Under the pieces are notes generated by a model. The model did not search any database and was not told the DNA's origin. It saw only the letters and a list, made by a program, of their open reading frames with translations. This document shows positions 51,195 to 60,600 of a stretch of 64,000 nt of DNA, piece after piece. Numbering within the stretch: position 1 is the first letter of the stretch; every line of letters starts with the position of its first letter. The DNA lies in contig NZ_ANAC01000021.1 in the NCBI RefSeq assembly GCF_000341225.1, positions 1-64,000 on the forward strand, in the 5' to 3' direction. Source of the stretch: Nocardiopsis alba DSM 43377. GTDB lineage: Bacteria > Actinomycetota > Actinomycetes > Streptosporangiales > Streptosporangiaceae. A program made the translations under genes and the position numbers.

Positions 51195-54100
51195 ATGAAC
51201 CGTATGAACGCCGAAGGAACCCCGTGGCCGCCCGGGGCGGGTCCCCAGTGTCCCGACTGCCGTATCGCCCTCGCGCCCTCGGCCCACGCCTGCCCGCACT
51301 GCGCGCTCTCCCTCGTAGGGCCCACGGCGCAGCGTCTGTGGTGGATCGACGCGGAACTGGTCTCGCTGGACCGACGCCGAGACACCCTCCTCGCCGAACG
51401 CCCCCGTGTCCTGGAGCGACTGCGCCGGGAATCGTCCGTCGGAGCCGGGGCGGCACGCTCCTCGGAGCGGCCCCTTCCGTCCGAGGCCCCCGCCATGGGG
51501 CTCTCCCCCGTCCCGCAGGGGCCACCGCCGATGCCCGGAGGCGCCCCGTCCGGCGGTCGCGTCCGCGACTCGGCCCAGAACGTCATCCTCGGGCTCGGAG
51601 CCCTCCTCATCGGTGTCGCGGCGCTCGTCTTCGTCGTCTGGAACTGGAGCACGATGGGGACCGGGGCCCGGGCCACCGTGCTCGGAGCCATCACCCTGGC
51701 CTTCGCCCTCCCCGCCCCGCCGCTGTACCGGCGCGGCCTGCGCTCCACCGCCGAGACCTTCGGCATCGTGGCCGCCGGCCTGCTCTGCCTGGACGCGTTG
51801 GCCCTGTGGTTCCACACCGACGGCCTCACCAACACCGCCGGTTACACGGCCGCCGCCCTCGCGGTGATCGGCTCGCTCCTGGCGCTCTACCGACGGCTCG
51901 TCCCCCTTCGCTCCCCGTCGGTGCTGATCGCCCTGTTCGCCCAGCCGATCCCGCTCCTCCTGGTGCTGGCCCTGCCCGTCGACACCTCCTCGTCCCCGGC
52001 CTGGATCCTCGCCTCGATCTCCGCCACCGCGCTCGCCGACGCCGTCGTCCTGCGCCTCCTCGGTCCCGCACACCCGGGGGCACCGCTCCGCACTCTGCGC
52101 GCGGCCGCCATCGCGATGTGGACGCTCACCCTTCTCCTGGTCGTCCCGACTCTGGCCCTGCTCACCTTCGAACGGTTCGACCCCTGGCACGGGTGGGGCC
52201 TCGTGGCGGCCCTGCTCCCGGCCGGGGCGGCCGTCCTTCTCCTGGCCCGACCGAGAACGGAGCCCGTCTCCCCCCTCTCCTGGCACCTACCTGCGGGCCT
52301 GGCCACCCTGACCCTGGTCCCCCTCGCCGCGGGACCGCCGATCCTTCCGGCCCTGCCCCGAACGATCTCCTCCCCCGGAGGCCTGTCCCTCTCCGACATG
52401 GCCGAGCCCGCCGTCGCACTCTCCTTCGGAGACCGGGCGGTCGACCTCCTGCCCCCGGCGAGCCTGCCCCACCTGATCGCGATCCCGGTGGCCGCGCTCC
52501 TGGCCCTGGGCGTGCTGTGGAGCACGCACCGACGGGCCCTGCCCGTCCTCGCCGTGCTCCTGGCCCCGGTGACCCTCCTGCCCCTCCCCCTGTTGGCGGG
52601 GGCCTCCCAGTCCGTGGTCGCGGTGGGGGCGGCGGTGCTCGGCGGTGGACTGGTGCTGCTGTCCGCCGTACTGCCCGGCCGGTCCGGCCTCGTCGCGCCG
52701 ATCACCGGCGCCCTGACCCTGGTGGCGGGCCTCGTCTGGGCCCTGCCCGAGCGGTACACGACCCTCACCGTCCTGGTGATCGTCGCCCTCACCGCGATGA
52801 TCTGCGCCCTCGGAGCGCGTCGATACGCCGGACGCCGCCCCCACTCGGTGCCCTCTCTGCTTCTGGGAACCGCCCTGACCTGGGGTACGGCCCTGGTCAT
52901 GGGCCTCGTCCACCTGGTCGGGATCCGGATCGAGGCCGGCCGGGCTCCGGACCAGTGGTGGCTTCTGGGGGCCGTACTCGTCCTTCTGGCCGTGACCGTC
53001 CTCGTCCTCGCCGGAGCCCCGCTCCGCGCCGCCCCCTCCTCGAAGGCCGAGGGGTCCGGGCGACGCGACGTGTTCGAAGTCGTCGGGCTGGCCCTGCTGA
53101 CGTCGCTCCCCCTGGTGGTCGGGCCGCCCGGCGCCCCCGTCGTGGCCTTCCTCTCCCGCTCCTTCCCGCTCTACGGGGCACCGGTCGAGGCCCTGACCCA
53201 CCCGGCCCACGAGTTCGTGGGGCTCCCCGACTCCACGGCGGCGGGCCCGGCCGTGGCTCTCGGAGCGTTGATCTCCGGCACGGTGGCCCTGCTCGTGGTC
53301 GCGCTGGTGTACCGGAGGCCGCTGCTCCGGGCCGCCGCACTGCTCGCCCCGGGTGTCCTCGTCCCGTTGCCCTTCGCTCTGGGGCTGCCCTTCGTGGTCG
53401 CCCTGGTGTGGACCCTGCTGGTCGGATCGGTGTCGATGATCTGCGCCGGGCCGATCCGCCGGGTCGGGGTAGCCCTGGTGCCGTGGACCGCCGGCGCCTT
53501 CACCCTGCTGCTCGCGACGAGTTGGGCCCTGTCGGAGCGTTACTCCACCGTGGGGGTCCTGTTGGTGGTCGCGGTCGCCGCCTCCGTGTCCGCCGCCCTC
53601 GCCCGTACCCGGGCGATCGCCGTCGCCTCCACCGCCACGGCGACCTTCGCCACCGGGGCCTTCGCCCTCGGCCTACTCCTGACCTTGGACGTATCGGTCG
53701 AATACGCGGCCTTCGGTCCGCTCCTGGTGGTCGCCGCCTTCGTCGCCGCGGCCCCGCGCCTGGCCTCCCCTCTCTTGGAGGCGACCGAGATCCCCGCCGC
53801 CGTGTGGGCGGCGCTCGCCCTCGGCACGGCCCTCGTCTTCGGCACCCGCCCCGAGGTGATGGCGACCTCCCTGGCGGTGGTCGGCGTGCTGGCCCTGGCC
53901 CGCGCCCTCCACCCCGACCGCCGATGGACGGCCGCGGTCGGCGGGATCCTGATGCTCTGCGCGCTGTGGACCGTGCTGTACGCCTGGGACGTCTCCGTTC
54001 CCGAGGCGTACACGGTCCCTCCGGCGCTCGCCTTCGTGGCCATCGGCCACGAATGGTCGCGCCGCGCCGAGAGGCCCGTGTCGAGCCTCCTGACCCACGG

Positions 54101-54437
54101 CGGCGGGCTCGTCCTGCTCCTTTTGCCCACGGTGCTGTCGGCTCTCGACGGCGATGGGATGGAATGGCGGGTGCCCGCTGCCCTGGCCGTCGGCCTGGCC
54201 ATGGCCCTGTGGGGCATGCGCGCCCGGCTGCTCGCTCCCCTGCTGATCGGAGCGACCGGGGTGTTCCTCGTCTCGCTGCGCGCCTTCGGCCCTCCGCTGT
54301 GGGATCTGACCCGGGCGATGCCCAACTGGGTGCCGATCGCCGTGATCGGTCTACTGCTGCTCTTCGTCGGAGCACGTTACGAGGCCGGGCTGAACCGGCT
54401 GCGCCGGGCCGGGCACTACCTCGGACGCCTCCGCTGA
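51195..54437 (+). CDS. Giant polytopic membrane protein, SCO7613 C-terminal-domain family
   Basis: 1080 residues from ATG 51195 (ATG 51204 is an alternative; AGGA upstream). A zinc ribbon opens the protein (CPDCRIALAPSAHACPHC, residues 19-36), then a helical segment with RLWWIDAELVSLDRRRDTLL and a Pro-rich linker. From about residue 125 to the end there are roughly 28-32 hydrophobic helices with few charges, which matches the SCO7613 C-terminal domain membrane proteins of Streptomyces. Function unknown. The GC-rich sequence encodes mostly Leu, Ala, Val and Pro. Confidence 0.8.
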   Translation: MNRMNAEGTPWPPGAGPQCPDCRIALAPSAHACPHCALSLVGPTAQRLWWIDAELVSLDRRRDTLLAERPRVLERLRRESSVGAGAARSSERPLPSEAPAMGLSPVPQGPPPMPGGAPSGGRVRDSAQNVILGLGALLIGVAALVFVVWNWSTMGTGARATVLGAITLAFALPAPPLYRRGLRSTAETFGIVAAGLLCLDALALWFHTDGLTNTAGYTAAALAVIGSLLALYRRLVPLRSPSVLIALFAQPIPLLLVLALPVDTSSSPAWILASISATALADAVVLRLLGPAHPGAPLRTLRAAAIAMWTLTLLLVVPTLALLTFERFDPWHGWGLVAALLPAGAAVLLLARPRTEPVSPLSWHLPAGLATLTLVPLAAGPPILPALPRTISSPGGLSLSDMAEPAVALSFGDRAVDLLPPASLPHLIAIPVAALLALGVLWSTHRRALPVLAVLLAPVTLLPLPLLAGASQSVVAVGAAVLGGGLVLLSAVLPGRSGLVAPITGALTLVAGLVWALPERYTTLTVLVIVALTAMICALGARRYAGRRPHSVPSLLLGTALTWGTALVMGLVHLVGIRIEAGRAPDQWWLLGAVLVLLAVTVLVLAGAPLRAAPSSKAEGSGRRDVFEVVGLALLTSLPLVVGPPGAPVVAFLSRSFPLYGAPVEALTHPAHEFVGLPDSTAAGPAVALGALISGTVALLVVALVYRRPLLRAAALLAPGVLVPLPFALGLPFVVALVWTLLVGSVSMICAGPIRRVGVALVPWTAGAFTLLLATSWALSERYSTVGVLLVVAVAASVSAALARTRAIAVASTATATFATGAFALGLLLTLDVSVEYAAFGPLLVVAAFVAAAPRLASPLLEATEIPAAVWAALALGTALVFGTRPEVMATSLAVVGVLALARALHPDRRWTAAVGGILMLCALWTVLYAWDVSVPEAYTVPPALAFVAIGHEWSRRAERPVSSLLTHGGGLVLLLLPTVLSALDGDGMEWRVPAALAVGLAMALWGMRARLLAPLLIGATGVFLVSLRAFGPPLWDLTRAMPNWVPIAVIGLLLLFVGARYEAGLNRLRRAGHYLGRLR

Positions 54438-54444
54438 CAAGGGG

Positions 54445-54479
54445 CGTGGCCCCTCCACCGGCGGGGTGGAGGGGCCACG
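54445..54479. terminator. Bidirectional terminator, membrane protein / phoH
   Basis: CGTGGCCCCTCCACC with perfect 15-base complement and a 5-base loop, 8 bases after the membrane protein stop. Confidence 0.75.
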
Positions 54480-54530
54480 TACGTCGTCGGGGTCGGGGAC
54501 CGGTCGTTCAGGGGACCTCGGGGACGAGGG

Positions 54531-55883
54531 TCAGTTCTCCAGCATCTCGGTGACCAGGGCGGCGATCGGAGAACGCTCGGACCTGGTCAGGGTGACGTGC
54601 GCGAACAGAGGGTGGCCCTTGAGCTTCTCGATGACCGCGACCACACCGTCGTGCCTGCCCACACGCAGGTTGTCGCGCTGGGCGATGTCGTGGGTGAGCA
54701 CCACCCGGGAGTTCTCGCCCAGCCGGGAGAGCACCGTCAACAGGACCCCGCGCTCCAGCGACTGGGCCTCGTCCACGATCACGAACGCGTCGTGCAGCGA
54801 ACGACCTCGGATGTGCGTGAGCGGAAGGACCTCCAACATCCCCCGGTCCACGATCTCCTCGATGACGTCCTCACTGGTCACGGCCGACAGGGTGTCGTGC
54901 ACCGCCTGACCCCAGGGCGTCATCTTGTCGTTCTCGCTCCCGGGCAGGTAGCCCAGTTCCTGACCGCCCACGGCGTACAGCGGGCGGAACACCATCACCT
55001 TGCGGTGGCGGCCACGCTCCAGCACGGCGTCCAGGCCGGCGCACAGGGCCAGGGCGGACTTGCCCGTACCGGCGCGACCGCCCAGGGAGACGATGCCGAC
55101 GTCGGGGTCGGCGAGCAGATCCAGGGCGATCCGCTGCTCGGCGCTGCGTCCCTTGAGACCGAAGACGTCCCGGTCGCCCCGCACCACCTTCACCGACTTG
55201 TCCGCCTGGACCCGACCCAGGGCGCGCCCCTGGTCGGAGACGAGCACCAGCCCGGTGTGGCAGGGCAGCTCCTTGGCCTCCTCGATCTCGCTCTCACCGT
55301 CGGAGAACAACTCCTGGATGTCGGCGGCGGGCACGTCCAGCTCGGCCATACCGGTCCAGCCGTGCTCGATGGCGAGCTCGGCCCGATACTCGTCGGCCAC
55401 CAGACCGATCGACGAGGCCTTGATCCGCATCGGCAGATCCTTGCTGACCAGGACGACGGAGTCCTCCTCCGTCCGCTCCTCCCGAAGGTTGCGGGCCACC
55501 GTCAGGATCCGGGTGTCGTTGTCGCCGAGCCGGAAGCCCGCCGGAAGGATCGCCGGATCGCTGTGGTTGAGCTCCACCCGGAGCGTGCCGCCCTGGTCGT
55601 TCACCGGTACGGCGACGTCCAGACGGCCGTGGACCACCCGGAGATCGTCCAGGAGTCGCAGCGCGCCGCGGGCGAAATACCCGAGTTCCGGGTGGTGACG
55701 CTTGCTCTCCAGTTCGGTGATCACCACCACGGGGATGACGACCTCATGCTCGGCGAAGCGGGTCATGGCCAACGGGTCGGCGAGCAGGACACTGGTGTCG
55801 AGCACATAGACGCGCGTCCCCTCGGTCGTCTCGGGGACGGCCGGGGGCTGGGTGTCACGGCGATCGGTCGAGGAACTAGCCAC
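54531..55883 (-). CDS. PIN-domain PhoH protein (PhoH2 type RNA helicase/RNase)
   Basis: 450 residues from GTG 55883 with AAGGGGAG upstream. N-terminal PIN domain ([52 protein letters not shown]) carries the acidic metal-binding residues. C-terminal PhoH domain has Walker [15 protein letters not shown] and Walker [14 protein letters not shown]. Mycobacterial PhoH2 is an ATP-dependent, sequence-specific RNase-helicase. Here there is no upstream PhoAT antitoxin-like gene; the next gene upstream is a 306-base gap away. Confidence 0.92.
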   Translation of the reverse strand: MASSSTDRRDTQPPAVPETTEGTRVYVLDTSVLLADPLAMTRFAEHEVVIPVVVITELESKRHHPELGYFARGALRLLDDLRVVHGRLDVAVPVNDQGGTLRVELNHSDPAILPAGFRLGDNDTRILTVARNLREERTEEDSVVLVSKDLPMRIKASSIGLVADEYRAELAIEHGWTGMAELDVPAADIQELFSDGESEIEEAKELPCHTGLVLVSDQGRALGRVQADKSVKVVRGDRDVFGLKGRSAEQRIALDLLADPDVGIVSLGGRAGTGKSALALCAGLDAVLERGRHRKVMVFRPLYAVGGQELGYLPGSENDKMTPWGQAVHDTLSAVTSEDVIEEIVDRGMLEVLPLTHIRGRSLHDAFVIVDEAQSLERGVLLTVLSRLGENSRVVLTHDIAQRDNLRVGRHDGVVAVIEKLKGHPLFAHVTLTRSERSPIAALVTEMLEN

Positions 55884-56189
55884 TCGTTCTCCCCTTGGGC
55901 ACCACGAGGGTGCCCTGCTGTCACGGGATCATGGAGGACCGGGACCCGCCCCATGAGGGCCGGGTCCGGCCCTCCTCGTCGATGTTCCGCAGTACAGCCG
56001 GAGATCAATGAGATGGGGCCTCCCGAACGGGTGGACGAACACCACCCGCTTTCATCGACGCTACGCGCCCGAGAGCCCGTTTTCCAGATCCCGAACCGGC
56101 CCCCCGGTGAACTTCGTGTGACGGGCCCGTCGTCGACGGACACGACGATCCCCACGAGCGAGGGTCGGAGAGAGAAAGGGAGCCGGAGC
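55884..56189. other. 306-base gap phoH / isoprenyl transferase
   Basis: Contains a tight hairpin GAGGGCCGG-GT-CCGGCCCTC (55955-55974) and GGGCACC/GGTGCCC near 55895. One may end the isoprenyl-transferase transcript, the other lies near the phoH start. No gene seen. Confidence 0.4.
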
Positions 56190-56951
56190 TCAGGAGCCGA
56201 AGCGCCGATTGCGCGCGCCGTAGGAGCGCAGTGCACGCAGGAAGTCCACCCTGCGGAACGCGGGCCAGAAGACCTCGCAGAAGTAGAACTCCGAGTGCAC
56301 GCTCTGCCACAGCATGAAACCCGAGAGACGCTGTTCACCCGAGGTGCGGATGAGCAGGTCCGGATCGGGCTGTCCGCGCGTGTAGAGATGCCGAGCGATG
56401 TCCTCGATGTCCAGGCGCTCCGCCAGCTCCTGGATATCGGTGCCCTTGGCCGCCTCCTCTTGGAGGAGAGACCGAACCGCGTCAGCGATCTCACGTCTAC
56501 CCCCATACCCGACGGCGACGTTGACAACCAGGCCGGGGTTGCCGGATGTGGCCTCTTCCGCCTCTTTCAAGGCGCGGGCGGTCGAATCGGGCAGGACGTC
56601 CAGAGCGCCGACGGGTCGCGTGTTCCACCCCTCGTCTCGCAACCGGGCGATGGTCTGCTCGATGATGCGGACGAGCGGGCCGAGTTCGGCCTCGTCACGG
56701 GTCAGGTTGTCCGTGGACAGCATCCACAGAGTGACCACCTGCACACCGACCTCGTCGCACCACCGCAGCAGTTCGAAGATCTTGTTCGCACCGGCCTGAT
56801 GCCCCTGCTCGGCGCCCGGAAGACCACTGCTCTTGGCCCAGCGCCGATTGCCGTCCATGGCGACACCGACGTGCCTGGGAATCTCCTGGCTGGTCAGACT
56901 GCGTTCCAGACGCCGTTCGTACAGCCAGTACAGGGGGTCACGGAGCCCCAT
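56190..56951 (-). CDS. Isoprenyl transferase (cis-prenyltransferase, Rv1086-like)
   Basis: 253 residues. Start MGLRDPLYWLYERRLER is typical of the actinobacterial short-chain Z-FPP-synthase-type paralogue (Rv1086 group), while VAMDGNRRWAK, STDNLTRDEAEL and GQPDPDLLIRTSGEQRLS are universal cis-prenyltransferase motifs. These use FPP or GPP and IPP to make Z-polyprenyl diphosphates, precursors of decaprenyl or undecaprenyl carriers. Product length is not certain from sequence. Independent of the uppS-like gene expected elsewhere. Upstream lies the ECF sigma gene, 93 bases away. Confidence 0.92.
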   Translation of the reverse strand: MGLRDPLYWLYERRLERSLTSQEIPRHVGVAMDGNRRWAKSSGLPGAEQGHQAGANKIFELLRWCDEVGVQVVTLWMLSTDNLTRDEAELGPLVRIIEQTIARLRDEGWNTRPVGALDVLPDSTARALKEAEEATSGNPGLVVNVAVGYGGRREIADAVRSLLQEEAAKGTDIQELAERLDIEDIARHLYTRGQPDPDLLIRTSGEQRLSGFMLWQSVHSEFYFCEVFWPAFRRVDFLRALRSYGARNRRFGS

Positions 56952-57044
56952 TGGCGAAACCTCTCAGAGCTGGATCAAAGGACGGCGCACTCCAGTGACG
57001 GATGTGCCGACGGGGATGGGTCCAGAGTAGTTCGCCTGGAAGGT

Positions 57045-57659
57045 CTACGTCACGGCCAGCGATTTACGCACGTGCTTGCGCCCCTGATGGATCCGGGACT
57101 TGACCGTGCCCAAGGCCAGATCCAGTTCGGAGGCGATCTCGTTGTAGTCCATCTGGCACAGGTCGCGCAGGACCAGGGGGGCCACCAGGTTGGGGCGGTC
57201 CTTCTCCAACTGTTCCAGGGCCTCCAGCAGGTCGATCCGGGAGCCCGCGATGACACTGGTGGTCCGAGGGTCGCGCTGGTGCGGCATGCGCTCGGCCTCG
57301 GTCGGGAACTCGGCGGAGCGACGCTTCATGGAGCGGTAGGTCTGCCGCGCGGAGTTGGACACCACCGTGTACAGCCACGTGGTGAACAGCGAGTCGCCCT
57401 TGAAGCTGTCGATCTTGCGGGCCACCCGCAGCAACGCGTCCTGGCAGGCCTCCTCGGCGTCCTGACGGTAGGGAAGGAACCGGGCGCAGCGACGCAGCAC
57501 CTCGGGCTGGATGCGACGCAGCAGGTCGTCCAGGGCGGCGGCGTCGCCGTCCCTGGCCCGTCGCGCGAGCTCTTCCAGCTCCTCGTCGACGTTGCTCGCC
57601 ACCCTGCGTCGGGGTGCGGCGGGGGTCTCCTCGTGGTCCGAATGATCACTACTGCGCAT
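57045..57659 (-). CDS. ECF-type sigma factor
   Basis: 204 residues from ATG 57659 (AGGAAGAG upstream). Region 2 includes EEACQDALLRVARKIDSF and TWLYTVVSNSARQTYRSM; region 4 has EIASELDLALGTVKSRIHQG. No adjacent anti-sigma factor gene is seen. The N-terminal 25 residues are basic. It is divergent from a membrane Ser/Thr kinase over a 311-base gap, which suggests a sigma/kinase pair (some ECF groups are controlled by phosphorylation), but no target promoter was recognised. Confidence 0.92.
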   Translation of the reverse strand: MRSSDHSDHEETPAAPRRRVASNVDEELEELARRARDGDAAALDDLLRRIQPEVLRRCARFLPYRQDAEEACQDALLRVARKIDSFKGDSLFTTWLYTVVSNSARQTYRSMKRRSAEFPTEAERMPHQRDPRTTSVIAGSRIDLLEALEQLEKDRPNLVAPLVLRDLCQMDYNEIASELDLALGTVKSRIHQGRKHVRKSLAVT

Positions 57660-57970
57660 GGTTCGTCTCTTCCTGGCTTACGACAGACGTCCGGCCGTCC
57701 ACGCGGGCGCGTCTCGCTCCCACGTTCGAGAGGGTCACACGTCGGTTGGACGTCTACGAACCCCGCTCGGATCCGTCACTACGCATGACACCGCCCACTC
57801 CGTTGCCACGGAACGGCCGTATCCGAAAGGGGGGTCTTCCAGTCTCCATGCCCCGAAGGCGTCGGCGCTACCCGGGAAGGGGATCATATCCGCGGAAGCC
57901 AACGCCAAGGCCCAGATGGTGTATTAGTGGGCAACGAACGCGTATCAACCCCCAACAGACCGAGGCGGAA
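57660..57970. other. 311-base divergent region sigma / kinase
   Basis: No gene. A GGAAG-containing patch and GTGTATTAGTGG just upstream of the kinase could be its promoter (57895-57935). No palindrome recognised. Confidence 0.35.
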
Positions 57971-59335
57971 ATGAGCCAACCCGAGGCTTTCGGACGCTAC
58001 CGCGTCATGCGACGCCTGGGTTCCGGTTCGTTCGCCACCGTCTGGCTCGCCCAGGACGACCTGCTGAACTATCCGGTGGCCATCAAGGTACTCGCCGAGA
58101 ACTGGGCGCACCAGATGGACATCCAGCACCGGTTCCTGGAGGAGGCGCGCATCCTCCGACAGACCGATTCCACCTGGCTGGTGGCGGTCCACGACGTCGA
58201 TGTGCTGCCCGACGGCCGCCCCTACATGGTGATGACCTACGCCGACCAAGGCAGTGTCGCCGACCTCATCCACCGCGGTCAACTACCCCTGGACGAGGCA
58301 CTGCGCCTTCTGACCGAGATCGGCCAGGGGATCACCGTCCTGCACAACCACGGCACCATCCACCGGGACATCAAACCCTCCAACGTCCTCCTACAGTCCT
58401 CTCCCGTGGGCCAACGCGTGCTCGTCGCCGACCTGGGCTTCGCCAAGTCCATCGACGAGGCCTCCGGGTTCACCGCCGCCGCGGGCACACCCGGCTACAT
58501 GTCCCCCGAGCAGAGCATGCCCGGTGGTGACCTGGACGTTCGCTCCGATGTGTACTCGCTGGGCGCCGTCGCCTACGAACTCATCACGGGGAGACCTCCC
58601 TCACGCCCCCCTGTGCGGATCGCACCTGGCCGCATCCGGCCAGGTCTTCCTCCGGCGCTCGACGAACTGATCCTCTCCGCCCTGTCCGTGGACCGGGAGA
58701 GCCGCCCCGCCGACGCCAAGACCTTCACCGACCGGGTCAGGGCGATCCGTATGTCCAGCGATCTACCGCAGGACATCCCCTGGTGGCAGCGCTACCGCAT
58801 GCCCTGGCCGAGGGCCGGGGCCCTCACCGCCGTCTGCGGCCTGCTCGCGCTCGGGCTCACCACCTCGCTCGGCGTGCCCGGGGTCTCCCTGTCCACGGTC
58901 CGCTACGCCGACCAGGAACTCCGTGTGGACGTGCCCACGGCATGGGCGCGCGAGTTCCACACCGACCAGGAGGCCCGCCCCGCGGCCGCCGAGGCCGGAG
59001 CGGGCCCCGGGCTCCTCGTGGCCACCGGTGCCGACGAATGGCACAACACCGACGTCCCCTCCTACGGGGTGTACGCCACCGTGGTCCCCGGCGCCCCCGA
59101 CCTGCGCAACGTCGCCGACACCGACCCCTGTCCGAAGCCGCCCGAGGAACGCATGGTCGACACCCCCCATTGGGAGGGCGGCCTCTGGGAGTGGCCCGAC
59201 TGCAACGGCGGCGCCTTCACCGCCGCCGCCGTCCACCCGCCGGGCACCCCCAGGACCGTGTACCTGGAGATCCGCCAACCCGACTATCGGCCCGACCTCG
59301 TCGACGAGATCATCGCCGGCGTACGGCTCCGGTAG
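57971..59335 (+). CDS. Membrane Ser/Thr protein kinase with DLG in place of DFG
   Basis: 454 residues from ATG 57971 (GAGGCGG upstream). Kinase domain at 8-265: glycine loop LGSGSFATVWLAQD, YPVAIKVLAENW, HRDIKPSNVLL and PGYMSPEQSM. The metal-binding motif is DLG (VLVADLGFAKS) instead of DFG, a tolerated variation. One membrane helix around 280-300. External part (305-454) has no recognised fold, with two Cys (DPCPKPPEE, WPDCNGG) that may pair. Divergent from an ECF sigma factor; convergent with aztD only 16 bases away, with no terminator in between. Confidence 0.9.
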   Translation: MSQPEAFGRYRVMRRLGSGSFATVWLAQDDLLNYPVAIKVLAENWAHQMDIQHRFLEEARILRQTDSTWLVAVHDVDVLPDGRPYMVMTYADQGSVADLIHRGQLPLDEALRLLTEIGQGITVLHNHGTIHRDIKPSNVLLQSSPVGQRVLVADLGFAKSIDEASGFTAAAGTPGYMSPEQSMPGGDLDVRSDVYSLGAVAYELITGRPPSRPPVRIAPGRIRPGLPPALDELILSALSVDRESRPADAKTFTDRVRAIRMSSDLPQDIPWWQRYRMPWPRAGALTAVCGLLALGLTTSLGVPGVSLSTVRYADQELRVDVPTAWAREFHTDQEARPAAAEAGAGPGLLVATGADEWHNTDVPSYGVYATVVPGAPDLRNVADTDPCPKPPEERMVDTPHWEGGLWEWPDCNGGAFTAAAVHPPGTPRTVYLEIRQPDYRPDLVDEIIAGVRLR

Positions 59336-59351
59336 GAGGGCTCGCTCTGGA

Positions 59352-60527
59352 TCAAGGTGCGACCCCGCTCAGTTCGTTGGGCTCCTCGTCCAGGGTGACC
59401 GAGGCGGTGACCTCGCCGGTGGGCAGGTCCACGGCGTGGATCGCACGGGTGGCGGGATCGCTCACGTAGGCGGTGTCACCGCGGACGAACAGGGCCGGTC
59501 GGGGCTCCTGCCATTCCAGGGGCTCCTCCCAGGGGTCGATCAGTTCGACGCTCTCGGTGATCTCGCCCTTCTCCGGGTCGATGACGTGCAGCGCGCCGTC
59601 GGTGCCCAGGACCAGCGCCTCCCCCTCCGGGCCCCGCCCAAGGGAGCGGAACGTGTAGCTGGAGGGCAGGTCGACCAGGCTCAGCTCGGCGCTCTCGGTG
59701 TCGATCAGGGCGACCCGCTCGGGGCGTTCGAGTTCGGCGTCGGGGTCGGTCTTGTAGTCGCCCAGGATGACGGTGGAGTGATCGGATCCGGCCTGGTTGC
59801 CGATACGCCCGTAGTCGTCGGGGGCCTCGACCTTGGTGAAGGCGCCGTCCCGATAGATCAGGGCCCCGTCCTCACAGCCGATGGCGACGACCCCACCGCG
59901 CGCCGCGCTCTCCCCGTGCACCCCGGGGCAGTCCTCGCTGCGGGCGATCTCCTCGCGGTCGGCGTCCAGGACGATCGCGCCGACCCGCTCCTCCTCGTTC
60001 CCGAGGGTCACCAGAAGCCCTCCGTCCTCCAATTCGACGGCCACCCCGTGGTGCGCCTCCTCCGTCGTGTACACCTCGACGTCCTCGGGGTGTCCCGCCC
60101 CGAGCGCGTCGGTGTCGAAGGCGGTGACCTCACCGGTTCCGTCGGCGAACAGCACCGTCCGGCCCGCGTGACGGACGACGTGTCCGGGGGCGTCCGCCTC
60201 GAAGAGGACGTCGGTCGTCTCGGCCACCGCGGCGTCCAAGAGCCGGAACCCCTCGGAGGTGGAGACGAACACGTGCCGGTCGTCCCCGGCCGGGTTGATC
60301 CGGTTGAAGCCCTCCAGTTCGATGTCCTCGACCACGTCGAGGGTCCTGCCGTCCAGGACGTACAGACCACCGTCGTAGGTGGTGACGAGGGGGTCGGTGA
60401 CGGTGGCCTCGGCGGCCGCCTCCGGGTCCGCGTCGCCGCCCTCGCCGGTACCGCAGGCGGTCAGGAGGAGTCCTGCGGCCAGGAGGGTGGGCAGGGCCGC
60501 TTCGCGGCCGTATCTTCTCGCTCGCAT
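59352..60527 (-). CDS. aztD: AztD-type zinc metallochaperone lipoprotein
   Basis: 391 residues from ATG 60527. Lipobox LLTAC (C25 region) after ALPTLLAAGLLL. The mature protein is a beta-propeller of about seven blades (LYVLDGRTLDVVEDIELEG, HHGVAVELEDGGLLVTLG, VVAIGCEDGALIYR), with the ESAARGG/HGES and acidic patches of AztD. AztD hands Zn to AztC in the envelope. It is the last of four genes on this strand (aztB, lipoprotein, aztC, aztD), 73 bases after aztC. Confidence 0.85.
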   Translation of the reverse strand: MRARRYGREAALPTLLAAGLLLTACGTGEGGDADPEAAAEATVTDPLVTTYDGGLYVLDGRTLDVVEDIELEGFNRINPAGDDRHVFVSTSEGFRLLDAAVAETTDVLFEADAPGHVVRHAGRTVLFADGTGEVTAFDTDALGAGHPEDVEVYTTEEAHHGVAVELEDGGLLVTLGNEEERVGAIVLDADREEIARSEDCPGVHGESAARGGVVAIGCEDGALIYRDGAFTKVEAPDDYGRIGNQAGSDHSTVILGDYKTDPDAELERPERVALIDTESAELSLVDLPSSYTFRSLGRGPEGEALVLGTDGALHVIDPEKGEITESVELIDPWEEPLEWQEPRPALFVRGDTAYVSDPATRAIHAVDLPTGEVTASVTLDEEPNELSGVAP

Positions 60528-60600
60528 GGTGATCGGCTCTCTTCTCGTTTCGTGTTCCGTACAGGGGGGTGCGTGACGTGGTTCAAGCCCGGGACCGGGC

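Noticed and set aside
54597-57788. 1063-codon plus-strand frame opposite phoH, isoprenyl transferase and sigma genes
   Set aside because: It crosses three well-supported genes on the other strand and encodes no recognisable domain.
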